DNA of 64,000 nucleotides from Siderastrea radians (lineage: Eukaryota; Cnidaria; Anthozoa; Scleractinia; Rhizangiidae), in contig OZ024891.1 of NCBI GenBank assembly GCA_964017195.1, positions 804,694-868,693 of the forward strand. Reading direction: 5' to 3'. The number at the start of each line of letters is the position of its first letter. The stretch's first letter is position 1. The notes beneath the pieces were generated by a model. It ran no database searches and was not told the origin of the DNA. It worked only from the letters and a program-made list of their open reading frames with translations. Made by a program: the position numbers and the translations under genes. Below are positions 35,981-48,060 of this stretch, one piece after another.

Positions 35981-36823
35981 GTTGAACAACGCTCAACTTT
36001 TCACGTTTACGAAAGGCCGTTCATACAACGCCTCTAATTATATTTACGCACGTAAAACCAGTTAAATTCACGTCCGTACGTTCGTAAATTTTACGCAACA
36101 GTGGAAATCCACCCTTAGAGCCCCGATGTTTCCCGTCTTGGAGGCCTGGAGCCCTGGAGCCCTAACCCCTTTGGGATTCTCATCCCTTGTTCGCTAAAAG
36201 TAAATCACCATGTTCTTTCGTTCCCTAAAACCCCTGGAATGGCCCCAGATATCGTTCTTAAAATTTCACATTTCAAGTTTCGTTTCTCGACCAATTGTTT
36301 ATTTTGTGAACCACCTTTTAGCATTATCCTTCGATTATATATATACCACCTGGGCCTTATGCATCAGTCAATTCCAGCGGTGCACATCCCCCCGGGATTT
36401 GTCGGGCATTTGCTCACGTTTCAAGCCGGGGGTAGCGGATTTGCCGACCCCGGGACATTTGACATCCCTGTCAGGTTTTGGTCTCGTATGTAATATATGG
36501 ATTTTAAAACTATCCAAGATGATCACTTCAGTAAAAATCTTTTACGATTTTGGCCGTTTGTTAGATACGGATCATGCGTTTTCAGTTTTTCGATACCTCA
36601 CTATAAATTAAGCATTTCTCACCTTATTTTAAAAATAAACACATGAATTGTACACGTCAAAATCAAATAATTGATCATGAACGAATAATTAAACCAAATA
36701 GTAACCCAAGAGGAACTGTCATGTAAGCAATTTGGCGGCGTGTTATTGATAAGTGGCATTAAAGCAAATGAACAACGGGAGGATAGACGCACGGGTAAAC
36801 AATCGAACAGCATTGAAAATAAA

Positions 36824-37035
36824 GGCTGGTTTCCATACGACACGCTACGAGCTCTGTGATCCCTAAAAAAAAAAAGGTTCAGCAATCGTTGCGATCATAT
36901 AGAAACTACTCTTCAGAGATCGTTGGGAAATGCTGTGATCGCTACGATCGCTGACGTGTGGTATCCCTATGATTACAACGATTGCTGAACGTTTTTTCCA
37001 TAGCAGCGATGGTAGCGATGATATAGAAACCATCC
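36824..37035. mobile_element. Palindromic MITE, ~212 bp
   Basis: The left end GGCTGGTTTCCATA matches the complement of the right end (TATAGAAACCATCC). Inside are several complementary GCGATC and CAGCAATCGTTG words. Confidence 0.6.
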
Positions 37036-39100
37036 TTAAGGCCGCGGGTGAGAGACTAGATCATCAGTATTCATTTATTTAAAGCGTATGCACGAAGTGC
37101 AACGAATGATAGTGACATTGCGCCAAATATTCATGAGTAAGCTCTGCAGTATAAAATCTTTGGTTTATGCATCAATGATTGCTCGTGCGTTTAATCGTGT
37201 GGCAGGAAACATTGTGCATTTTAAGTTTTGTTAAATAAAAATTTTCATAATAACAAAAATTAATAAATGCGTTGAGCGCTCGCTTGTTGTATCTGTACCG
37301 TTCTTTTTATTCTTTATCTGTTAGTTGAAACGTTAATTGCAACTTTTTAGAATTTTTACAGCAAAACAAAACGAAAATAAAATACTGTTTCTATCTCTAT
37401 CTCGAATATTTATCAGCATCACCAATTTTGTGTCCAATATTTATCAACATCTGGGTCTTTCATAATTGGAACTCCGTGAAGTTTTTTCTGTGTATATATA
37501 CACTGCTCCACAGACCGGAAAATAATAAAAGAGTTCGATTTCGTCGTTCTTTTTGGTTTTAATTAGTATTTAATTCTACGTTTAAGCGGAAAAAATCCGC
37601 TTTGAAAATTTGGATAGTAAAATTCTCTTTCTATTTTGTGTGCGGTATATATATTAATTGGTTCAGCACCAATGCTTTTTTCTTTCGTTTATTTTCGACG
37701 GAAAACACACGATTTTTTTAGATTGCATGCAACCTATTGTTTGTTTCTGGAGTGTTAACAATAGCTTCGTAATTTTTGTATCCATAATTTACATAATAAA
37801 ATATTCTTGGCTTAAACACTCGTGTTTCTTCGATAAGCTTTCGGAAGCCCTAAAACCACCAATTTTGCGTCCAAGAATACAGCGCGGATATAAAATTTCC
37901 TGAACTGACACAGCAGACAGGTAAAATAGGTGTGTTGTAGGTTGTCGCAACAGAAGCACTTTTTTCAAACAGGCTTTTTAACAGAAGTTTTAAGTCTTCA
38001 AATTTAAACAAGGACGATTTTACTAATTTAAAGGCTTATAACTTTCAGTGGAACTTGAAATCACAAAATCGGCTTCTGTTGTGACACAATAGAGGTTTTA
38101 CCTGATCAACTAGCGGCAAAATCAAGAAGTGTTGTCTTCTCCACGCGGAGAAAACTTGGACACGGAGTCGCGTTTTACCAAGTCTTAACTTTGGAAGCTC
38201 AAAACATCGCAAAGAAAAACAATTTATCGAAAGAAAAACAGTTTTGTTGCACTTCCAACATTCCCCAAGCCCTCTATTAAGTTTCAACGAAATCGGCTCC
38301 CAAACGGTCAAGATCTAAAGCTTTTTAACGTACGACCTCCACCAAAATTTTGCCTTATAAATTTATTCATGAGCAGCTTGTCACCCGCGGCCTTAATGGT
38401 GAGTGGCAATTTCTTGTTATGATTTATTTAAATCTTGAGCAGTGTTGCTTTCAAGGTGATCGCGGGGGGGGGGGGGTATGTGCCTTCTTTTTTGGTCCCA
38501 CCCTGGGGCGTTTGACAGACTTATTTATCCACACCCCCGGGAATTTGCCATGTTTGTTAAAAAAAAATGCTAATGCCTGGAAGTTGGCCCGGTGTGGCGA
38601 TGGGCACTGCTGGAATTGACTGATGCATTATTTACTAATACTTGTCCGATGAAAGCGAACGAAAATTCATCAGTGGGTTCTAAGTGCTGATAGCCTGTTA
38701 GTAAGCAGACAATCACGGCGTTTCCCTGCTCGCATCCTGGTCTATATAATAAAGTAAATTATTCATCACTAGTGAAATTTCACCCTTCTCGTCTCTGAAT
38801 GTACAAGCTATGTTCTTTCAGCAGTTAATTGGCATCGTTCACAAAGTGCTTAGTATTCTGATATATGTTTATCAATAAATCTCACTACCAATGAGATTAA
38901 AGTAATCTCTATTCATAGAGCGTTTTACAGTAAATAAAGACCTAATCAATAGTATAAAACTAATTTGTCTTTGCTAATAGTAATAGTAAAAAAAATCAAT
39001 AATTAAAATTGACAGTTAATTACAAACAGCCTTTAGGTTGTTTGCTTACGACATACGATGGCTGCCGTGGGATAAAACACCACTAAATATATCTCTTTAA

Positions 39101-39306
39101 GTGTATATGACACGAAAATTTTTTCTTCGGTTTTTCATTGTTTTATGTGTACAAAAAACGATTCAAAGCTTTAAACCGGAATCAAACTTTCCAAACGTAC
39201 TTTTTTCGCGGTGAAAATAGCGCAAATTTGACTTCAAAAGTGTCGCCGTCTCGCGCGGCCAAAATGTCACGTGATTAGCTTATGTGACGTCAGTCGACTT
39301 GATAGC
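39101..39306 (+). repeat. Dispersed repeat, copy A
   Basis: Begins GTGTATATGACACGAAAATT, continues with TTCTTCGGTTTTT and TTTTTTCGCGG, and ends TGACGTCAGTCGACTTGATA. A diverged copy lies in reverse orientation at 43685-43880. The sequence ends just before CAACATGGCG, a YY1-like site, so it may be promoter-containing repeat sequence (inference). Confidence 0.55.
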
Positions 39307-40303
39307 AAAACCAACATGGCGTCAAAGTGGAAGGAACTTGGCAGTGTTGGGAAAGGTTTCTCGTAGCTGAAGCGCCTAATAAGCAGTGGTTTGCGAATTC
39401 CTTTTGACGATATGGAGGAAAAGTACTCAGTATTCCTCGGATCCAGCATTTTGGGACAAGGGAATCGAAATAATTGTGTTGAAGGAGATCCAAGATCGAA
39501 GCACTCAGGCTACTCGAGATTTGATGTTTGCTGTGTTTTTAACTTGAAGATATGGCTACGAACGAGCGTTGTTTTACAAGGATCTGTCTCGATAAGCAAA
39601 GACGTTTTACTGCAAAGCCCAAGGATGCTTTTCATTCGCAAAGCAGGAAGTGGTCTGACTTTCGATTGTACAGGCGAACAGAGCTACCAGTGCGGTCTTA
39701 AATGAAATTTGTTTTTATTCTTCTCTGGACTTTAGTAAGACATTATGATATCAATATAATTTCAACGACGATCGCCTAGTCATAACATTTTTACACTGGA
39801 CTGTGCATACACTGTCTTAACCTGACTGCACTGGATGAAGGATTTTAGCTTAAATAAATCACCTTTTTAGCAAGACAAGAGTTCAGGATTTTGTTTGACT
39901 CTTCCTGTGAGGAGGCTGTAAATGCCTCGTTATTAGAGAGTGAAAATAGAAAGAAAATCAAGAGGTTGCTGAAAAAATTCCAGGAAAATGTCTCACTCGG
40001 TTATATTTGTTTATGAAGACAAACATTTTCTAGGAGTTTGTTTAATCCTATGTCTACATATCAAGTTTTTTACCTATCAGGCTGAAATAAATTCCCTGCC
40101 TTTTCACTGATGACCATGACCTGACCTGACCTGACCTGATTTACATTGTTGCTTTATGTTTGGTGGTGGTTCTGATAAATCAATAAATATCAACTATCAA
40201 AATTGAAGATCAAGTGATGATGACAGAAGGGCATTCCTTCTGTTGCAATGATTGTGACCTATTGTCAACAAGAACGATACATTACATTGTATTTAATTTA
40301 AAA

Positions 40304-42020
40304 CAGGGCTCAAAGTTAACGACCAGCTGGTCGCACATGCGACTAGATTTTTTATTGTGCGCCTAAAAAATCATGTGTGATCGCACTTGCGCGCCTAAAA
40401 AGTCCGCGTTCAGTGCGACTGAATCGCTACTCGACTCTGCTTTCTATCCCGATAGTCCTTATGTACTCCGACTGGTTAGACACGAAACGGAAGCTTGAAA
40501 TAATAAATTCAAAGGTAGATATAACACAATCAGGCTCCAAATACTAAAGTTTCATCATTTCCCTTGCATCAGTGTGTGTTTTATTGGTCGTTTCCCCCGT
40601 GGTTTCTCCGATCTCGGAGGTCCATTTCTTCTCGACGTTTCCATTCCCTCCCAGACTCTTTCGACTCTTTTCGGTTTTGTAAAGACTCCGCTGACACGTG
40701 TGAGTGAAGGCTACCTTGAAAACACGTTCTTCTTGCGCAATCGAGTTTGCGTTGCCGATGTGAAAGGTCAATCCAGAGTCAAGAATGGCTAAACAACCTG
40801 GGTTAAGAGACTTTTTTCTTCACGGTAAGAACAATTTTTAAAACAATGAATTATATCCCAGTTATTAAATAAAAGTCAAAATGCTCATTTGCATAACTAT
40901 AATTTATTATTAAACAGCCGGCCGCCGCCTTCTTCTTCAGCCTCGAACTTTAAAACTTCATCAGCCTTGAACTCCAATGATACTTTAGTCCAAGATAAAG
41001 AAGACGAGTCACCGAGAAAAAAAAAGAAAAGTGTACAAGTTTCAGAGAGCATGGTTAAAGGAATTCGATGGCTTGAATGGGATTTAGAAAAAGAATTGAT
41101 GCCCTGCAGATATTGTAAAGCCTTCCCAATGCATGGATCTTCATCCTTAGTCAATGGGTGCGACAATTTTAAACACGAGACACGGTAGTTGTACAGCAAC
41201 TCTAGGTAACGTTACATACATTACGATAACGTTACGTAAAATTCTTTTACAACTCTTTTTTCTATTCTACTAGGTGTACTAGCTGCAGTAAAAAATGCAT
41301 TCAGTGACCTTGTTGAAGACGGCCTTCCAAATTGGATACATAAGTTAGTTTCTCTTGCTTCAGATGGAGCCTCTGTTAACCGTGGAGTTCGCAGTGGTGT
41401 CATTGAACTCATTTGACCCAACTCCAGCAGTTGTCAAGTGGTTCAACAATGGTCAGAGATCAAGGCGTCCTAACTGTGCTTACAGAATGTGGCCAGATGA
41501 ATTAATTTCAGTTGCTGATTCATGGCAATCACCGGATTTCGACTGATTGAGTTAATGTTGTATTAATCAAATAATGTGGATCTACTTTCAAGTCTGTATC
41601 AGCTTTAAACTAAAATGAGATGAAAGTTGTGAGCAGTAAACTGACAGTGTATATTTTCTTAGTTATTCATGTTAATTTCAAGGGAAATGAATGTGGAATT
41701 TTTCCGTTATGTGAATGTACCATAAAGTGTTATACTTCTTGAGATTGAGAAGTAAGGTTGATTTAAAAAACGTAACAGTATTAGTGTTATCTTCAACATA
41801 TAGTAAGAGCCTGAAAGGAACAAACACAGGATTGAAATAAAAGATAACATGAATACTTAACCAACGTCTGAAGCTTTCTGATTTTTCTTTTGGTGCTACC
41901 AGTATTTTAACTGTGCTCCTAACATTTTTAGCTGTGCGCCTAAAATTTTGGCAGTGCGCCTAGAAATTCACACCTGGTAGCACAAGTGCTCCCAAAGCCA
42001 AAAATAAACTTTGAGCCCTG
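40304..42020. mobile_element. hAT-type DNA transposon, decayed, with terminal inverted repeats
   Basis: The ends are CAGGGCTCAAAGTTAA at 40304 and the complement of TAAACTTTGAGCCCTG ending at 42020. Flanking octamers ATTTAAAA and ATTTACTA match at six of eight positions, as expected for an old 8-bp hAT target duplication. Near both ends the word GTGCGCCTAAAA recurs, a typical subterminal transposase-binding layout. Inside are remnants of a KIAA1586/ZMYM-like hAT protein (next entry). The total is 1.7 kb, well short of an autonomous element, so an internal deletion is likely. Confidence 0.75.
40785..41545 (+). pseudogene. Remnant of a hAT transposase-like protein (zinc-finger type)
   Basis: MAKQPGLRDFFLH at 40785 ends at a GTAAGA donor. 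From 40918, after an AACAG acceptor, the frame RPPPSSSASNF leads to a basic KKKKS patch and a segment PCRYCKAFPMH...VNGCDNFKHET, a cysteine/histidine motif seen in hAT-related KIAA1586/ZNF862-type proteins. From about 41274 a further piece includes KLVSLASDGASVNRGVRSGV, matching the (C/S)DGA-x-VN-x-G core of that family, then a stop. The first exon does not join in frame with the second, the middle is missing, and the DDE/RNase H-like catalytic region is not seen. It is a dead copy. Confidence 0.65.
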
Positions 42021-43684
42021 ATTTACTATTTTAGAAATTTCCCATATAGGAATACTTAAATTGTTGTTTTTGTTGTTGTTGTACTACCATTCTTTGTTGG
42101 CTGTGACAAAACAGGTACACTATGACATGATGTTACAAACACAATAATTATTCCTAAGTAAAAATTGACTGGTGATTTACAATGTTGTCAAGGATACCAC
42201 AAATGCCCCAAGCTTTATCTCTCTCTCCAGTTATTAGGAACTATGGTATTAATTTAGGTGCTCCATGCAGGGCTTTCACTTCTCTCCATCAGAATCAGGC
42301 TTACGGAGAGCAGATTAAGCTTGATGGGCCAGCCCAGTGTCAGGAACCTGTATTGTGTGGGTGTATGTGGGGAGGGGGGGGGAGTGAGCTGCTGTAAATA
42401 ATATTTACGAGGGATGTATGGATCCTCATCACTGTGTCTGAGTGATACATATACTTTGGTAATCCACCAGTTAATAATGATTATTATTGATAAAGATAAT
42501 GATTATTATTGATGAAGATTGATGTTGATTTCCACTGTTCATAAAAAGATTGTTTGAGAAGGAGTCAATATGGAGACCCACTCTTGATTTGCAAATGTAC
42601 TTGTCAATTGTCAATTCCTGTTGGTTTATTTATAATTAAATGTTAGTTTCAGAAGTTTGATGTGCTGCGCTCCCCTCCTGTGGTATTAGAAACACCAAAA
42701 GCGATTTAAGAAGCTCAAGGACACCAATTATATTAAAAGCTAATGAACATGGTTACGATTCAGTAACACATGGTTCTACAATATTTGAAAACCATACCCA
42801 CTACAAAACAAAACAAAAAATAAACTGTATTTTAATGCGAAATGTGACTGCCTCCATGGTACTGAGTTGTTTGAAAAATTACTGAGCCAAGATTAGTATT
42901 AGTGTTAATACCCTAATATTGATACTCTAGATAGCAACAGTCTTAAGCTGCTATATTTTCTGAATAAGCCAGTGATATGGCAAGTAGCATGCGAGCCGAA
43001 GTCAGTTTCAGTGCCGTTTTTAAAGTAAAGCGTATGTAGATTCCAATTGCAGGATAACACGACAGTGGAAATAAATGTCTTTTCTGGCCTGGAAGTACAT
43101 TGCATACGGCCATATTATCAACAAAACGATTTCGTCATTAGCTTTTCTCTACACTCTGTAAAAACACTTTTGCTTGCTGCAGAAACCACTGAAACTAAGG
43201 CCAGGCTGGGAATAAACTCTGGGAACTCGTTCCTAAATCGAAACGAATCGAAAATCCAGCGCACTCTCTATAAGAACGACGACATTTTTGCGGTCTTAAA
43301 ACATCAAAACAATCGGCACTTTCGGTTCTTCTTAGATTGATGGAAACAGTAAGCTGTTTATGTGAACACAAGAGCTTCGATGTCCTTGACAAACCCTAAA
43401 AGAACTCAACAAAGAAATATCCCAACTGAGGTGCTTCCAATGATGTACAGTCAGGATAAATCATCGACTTTGAGATCAACATCTTCACCACATTACGAAA
43501 GAAGAGCAGACGTCGCAAATGTTCGTCGTTGTCTGGTTTGATAAGACCTAAAACAGCTCTATTTTTTTCTCCTACTTGTTCTTTCTCACTGTAGATCTTG
43601 GTTGTTTCGAAAAGATCCCCGATACTGCTGACCATTGTCAACATTTTGAGGCGATTTGTGACAAAAACACTGCGTTCGCGGGAA

Positions 43685-43880
43685 CGCAATCAAGTCGATT
43701 GACGTCACTATACGGTAAATTCGGTCCCAGTCCCCGGGACAGTTTTGAAATTAAAAATAGGGTCTTTTGCCCGCGAAAAAAGAGGTTTTTAAACATTTTA
43801 GACAGGTTTTAAGTTAAGTATCGTTTTTTATACACATCAGACTCTCAAAAACCGAAGAAAAAATTTCGTGTCATATACAC
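43685..43880 (-). repeat. Dispersed repeat, copy B (inverted relative to copy A)
   Basis: On the minus strand it starts GTGTATATGACACGAAATTT, then TTCTTCGGTTTTT, TTTTTTCGCGG and TGACGTCAATCGACTTGATT, in the same order as copy A at 39101. It lies about 4.4 kb away in opposite orientation. Confidence 0.55.
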
Positions 43881-44940
43881 TTTTATGGTGAATCGATTCA
43901 AAGCTTTCCTCTCCGTTCAATATATCCACTGAGCAAATAATCTCCATCAGGCAAGAAGTATATAGTCTATCCAGACTGTCTTAATCATTTCTCTTGCAGA
44001 TTCCATGTATTTAAATTTGTGACGTACAAGACAAAAAATAGTTAAATATTTTCTCAAATTTTGAACTTTTAAAATATTAAAACTGTTTATAAGCAATGGC
44101 AGTATATTAACAATGCTTTTCGAAATATTCTCAAACTTTTAAAAGTGGTGGCGTTTTATTCAATTCTATATGTAAAAAGGGAAAAATATTTTCTTTCTAT
44201 TTCATGAAAGAATCTCTTAAAAAGTTGAGACCTATTGTGCGCTAAATTTAATAGAATGCATGTTGTCCAAAAAGCGTTCAAAAGTGCAGAGCAAGAGTTT
44301 TCAAATTACTTACTAACGCACCCATTAAACAATACAGGCGGATGCCAATAAAATAAAGGAAGACATGATGTTTGCCATACAATTTCTAAAAATTTTACCC
44401 TTTGGACAGGATTTTCCGTTTTGTAAACGTTCTTCTCATGTTTTACAAGATTATGTACAAGAACCTTCCTTAAATTAATACAGGTCCATGGATCGAGGGC
44501 CCACAAGGTAAAAGTCAAGCTTACGCCCAAGACCATACAATAAATATAATTAATTTTGTGGCCACTGAGAAGGAAAAAAGTGTCGTCCGTTTTAAAGTGC
44601 TACTACGATGAAAATTTCTTGTTTTGTTTTCAACTTTTTTAAGCTTCAAACTGTTCAATAGATGCCATATTATATGAATCGCGATAAATTAGATCGATAT
44701 ATGCTTACACGGCCCAGGAATATATGTCCGAAAACCGCGTTAAACCCGTCCGCCATTACTCAGTTCACAAAAGAGAAGCCCGCGAATTTCATGGAAGCGG
44801 TCTTATCTCTAACCACGTGAATTTTGCTCGTGACGTAGAAGTCTCAACCATCGCCACAACAAAGGCCGGAGAAGAGTATAAAGAAGAGTCGAAAACAGAG
44901 AGCCAAACATTGCAGCATATTGATGTGATTTCCGTCGAAT

Positions 44941-45156
44941 TTGCCGTCTAGTTTTTTTGAGAGCGATTTAGAACAAAGTTTTCTTGGCGAAGCCGGCGAA
45001 CTCGCAGAAGTCGCGCCATACGATGACAGTTTAGAGCCTCTCGCTACCGAAGGGGAAGCCGTCTCACAATGGAAGAATGGATCAAGTAGCCGAACAAATA
45101 TCCAATTATCCCAAATCACAAACACTGAAATCCTTCCGATAATACAACAAATTTAA
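44941..45156 (+). pseudogene. Acidic hypothetical protein fragment
   Basis: The frame reads SSFFESDLEQSFLGEAGEL, then APYDDSLEPLATEGE. This loosely resembles the acidic N-terminus of coral P2X7-like or transposon-linked proteins. There is no proper start, the preceding frame (44724-44951) ends just before it, and no domain follows. It is weakly supported and could be chance. Confidence 0.22.
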
Positions 45157-45614
45157 CTGTTTCACCTTTCCATTCGCGTTGTGGTCCGTCTGCTGTTTCT
45201 TACTCTTGCTTTTTTTCCTGTCGATACCGGGCCAAGTTTGCTGTTGTTATGTTCACAGATTTGTTGCAGTATCCTGAATTGTAGTTGGAAAGATTTTAGA
45301 CCTAAAAATAATAAATCCTATAATAAGAAGCTCTCCCTTTCTAAAAGAAAAGCCCGCATAACGCTACATGAAAGTTTTTTGAATAAATATGGAGAGCCTA
45401 ACATACGTTCAGAATTTTATAGATGAGACAAAAGGTCGAGGAAAACAAATTCGCGCCGAAACGAAGTGATGTCGCGAATCGCCCGTGTAATTGTGCGAAC
45501 ACGGTAATCTTACTACCTAGTAAACAAGCATGTGCGAATTAATAGAGATAAACTCTGATTTACCATCAGAAGTCCAGGTATAAACTGTGGAATACGCCGT
45601 CACATCGAAAGCGT

Positions 45615-45810
45615 TACTGAGAGAAGTGGCTACCCCGAACGCGGTGAAAGGCTCAAGAAATTATAGCTAATAATGTAAGACTTTGGGAGCTCGCTACGCC
45701 GTACGCCAAGAGAAATTAGTTGAAGTATAAAAGAGATATTAGGAGCTGGCTACGTGGTACGCGGAGAGAGAAATTGAAATGCACAAGGGATGTTAGGAGC
45801 TAGCTACGCT
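45615..45810. repeat. GCTACG-rich minisatellite, ~60-65 bp unit, about 3 copies
   Basis: GGAGCTNGCTACG followed by GTACGC and AGAGAAATTR recurs three times, with a more diverged copy at about 45625. A related theme occurs at 3229-3390. Confidence 0.55.
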
Positions 45811-46004
45811 GTAAAAAGAACAAGCAATACATGTACACAGTAGGGTCTTTTACGGTCGATTAAGCTCGGTTGTTTATATTTTCCCGTTATGTGTGGCCGA
45901 GTAATTCAAATAAATTTCGCGTAATATTTTCGCTTATACAACGAGGAATACACGGTGATGTTCTGTTATGGTCCACTTGTTTATAGGAAAGTCAAAGGCT
46001 AAAC

Positions 46005-47352
46005 TTTACAATACCCGGCCACTTTCGAGCACCACAAATCCACTGCTCCCGTGGTCCCTCAGTCATTGACTTATAATGTAGTTGAACAAGTGCTCCTGCA
46101 GTCCTGCTTAGATTAAATGAGATGAACTAGTGCTCCCGCAGTCCTGCAGTCCCGAGGTGAAGGAGTGCTCCAGCAGTCCTGCAGTCCCGTAGTCAATAAA
46201 TTACTTAGATTAAATGAGTTGAACTAGTGCTTCCGCAGTCCTGCAGTACCATAGTCGATGAGTAACTAAATTAAATGAGTTGAACGGTCTTATGGCCTTA
46301 CAGGTATTACAAGCTGGGAAATGAACTTGGTCTGATCGTCCTGGCAGCCTAAGGGATAAGGGTAGGTTTAGTGGTTAGGGGGGGTTAGCACTGATGGACA
46401 GTGATTAGGGTTAAGCACAGACTCGAAGTGGTTAGCTTTCAATTGGTGTTATGGTAACACCTTATATAATTATATTGGCAACGAATAGCGATAAGGGTTA
46501 AGCACGGACTTGAAGTTGTTAGCGTTTATTTCTTATGATGGCCCAAAGGGCTCACAGCAGTAAATACCTAATTACAATCATATCAACAATATTTATGGAG
46601 TGGAAACTAAAGATGTACAATCAAATCAAGGAGATATATTTACAAACTAAATTATTACAACTGAATCAAAGTTATTTTACGACTACGGGACTGCAGGACT
46701 GCGGGAGCACTAGTTCAACTCTCTTAATTTAACTTATTCATCGACTACAGGACTGCCGGACTGCGGGAGCACTAGTACAACTCATTTAATATGTTACTCA
46801 TCAACTACGGGACTGCCGGACTGCGGGAGCACTAGTTCAACTCTCTTAATTAATTTAAGTTATTTATCGACTACAGGACTGCAGGACTGCGGGAGCACTA
46901 GTTCAACTCATTTAATATAAGTTAGTCATCGACTACGGGACTGCAGGACTGTGGGAGCACTGGTTCAACTCATTCAATATTAGTTACTCATCGACTGCAG
47001 GACTGCAGGACTGTGGGAGCACTGGTTCAACTCATTCAATATTAGTTACTCATCGACTGCAGGACTGCAGGACTGCGGGTGCACCGGTTCAACTTATTTA
47101 ATATAAGTTACTCATCGACTACGGGACTGCAGGACTGCGGGAGCACCAGTTCAACTTATTTCATATAAGTTATCATCGACTACGGGACTGCAGGACTGCG
47201 GGAGCACCAGTTCAACTCATTTAATATAAGTTACTCATCGACTACGGGACTGCGGCAATGCGGGAGCACAGGTTTAACTACATTTAAGTCCCTGACTGAG
47301 GGACCACGGGAGCAGTAGATTTGTGCGCTGGAAAGTGGCCGGGTATTGTAAA
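46005..47352. mobile_element. Foldback-type element with minisatellite arms
   Basis: The outer ends are inverted repeats of about 22 bp: TTTACAATACCCGGCCACTT at 46005 and its complement ending at 47352. Inside, a ~62-bp unit containing GGACTGCAGGACTGCGGGAG and CACTAGTTCAACTCATTTAA is tandemly repeated about ten times at 46676-47310. The same unit lies in the opposite orientation, about five poorer copies, at 46035-46290. The middle (46290-46670) is mostly single copy, with GGGTTAG-rich words. There is no protein-coding region. The structure is like Foldback elements, which move without their own transposase. No target duplication is obvious. Confidence 0.7.
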
Positions 47353-47710
47353 ATCGCTCAACTTCAAATAATATTCTTTTAGCTGAAGTTTAAGTGGGGA
47401 GCGTCTATAGTCGGCAGAATACACAGTAATGTTTTGCTATTTTCGGCTTACCGCGTACCACGTAGCCAAGTTGAATAAAAGTAAATTCTGCGTATCGCGG
47501 AGCCGGCTTGGCGGCGACGCAGAAAATAGTTCATGTGAAGGGGTACATATTATGCAGTTAAGCCGAAATCTGTCGGGACTTATAAATGTATATGCACAAG
47601 ACAATCGAGCGAAATATCTCTTAGGTATGTGAGGAAATGTGTTTCTTACCGTACATGTGATGTTAGCACAAATGGCAAATAAATATTCGCCCACCATTCG
47701 ACGATCCCGG

Positions 47711-48060
47711 TCAGATATGATTGCTGATGCTTTTCTTCCTGATGGCTGGAACTGATCCTGGTTTTAAATATTTCCTTGTACCTTTCGTATTAAATGCTTG
47801 AGTAAAACTTTCAGCCGTGAAATGCACAGAGCAAACAGCTGGGTGTCCAACAGGATTGAAGTCCTTCCGGTGCACGCAAACGAAGCTTTTTCGCTTAAAA
47901 TAAGTGTGAATGGAAATTTCCGATTCATCGATGCTTTCTTTGCCGTAATCTTCAACAACAGAGTGCCGACCACGCATACTGCAGCTTATAATCGAAGAAA
48001 TGAATCTTGCGATCCCTCACACCTCTCCCAATGCATAAGAAAGTAGCCACATTAGTTTTG
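47711..48060 (-). pseudogene. Broken THAP-domain sequence
   Basis: The minus strand carries RKDFNPVGHPAVCSVHF followed by a segment with GTRKYLKPGSVPAI. This is the second half of a THAP zinc finger: the C-x2-H pair in CSVHF and the closing L-K-P-G-S-V-P motif. The first half appears only as a doubtful frame just upstream that ends in a stop near 47965. THAP fingers occur in P-element-type transposases and in host DNA-binding proteins. Nothing recognisable follows, so this is a relic or an isolated exon. Confidence 0.5.

Larger units (their letters stand above)
35980..40303. other. Gene-poor sequence
   Basis: No gene is recognised. It contains a MITE (36824-37035), a G-run at about 38464-38475, one copy of a dispersed repeat (39101-39306), and a TGACC-type pentamer run at about 40115-40139. 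CCCCGGGA-rich words near 36390-36460 and 38530-38545 look like pieces of another repeat. Confidence 0.45.
42021..45589. other. Gene-poor sequence with a reversed dispersed repeat
   Basis: Contains dispersed repeat copy B at 43685-43880, a G-run at about 42372-42381 and short ATT/GAT repeats near 42475-42535. The weak acidic frame at 44941-45156 is listed separately. No other gene is recognised. Confidence 0.4.

Noticed and set aside
36210..36611. 133-residue and 84-residue overlapping plus-strand frames
   Set aside because: They cover a CCCCGGG-rich dispersed repeat, with no domain and no start context.
43396..43689. 97-residue minus-strand frame as a gene
   Set aside because: It begins at the edge of a dispersed repeat, lacks a recognisable domain and has no partner exons.
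46005..47352. CRISPR-like array because of regular repeat spacing
   Set aside because: The DNA is eukaryotic, the units are contiguous diverged copies and occur in both orientations; a minisatellite foldback fits better.
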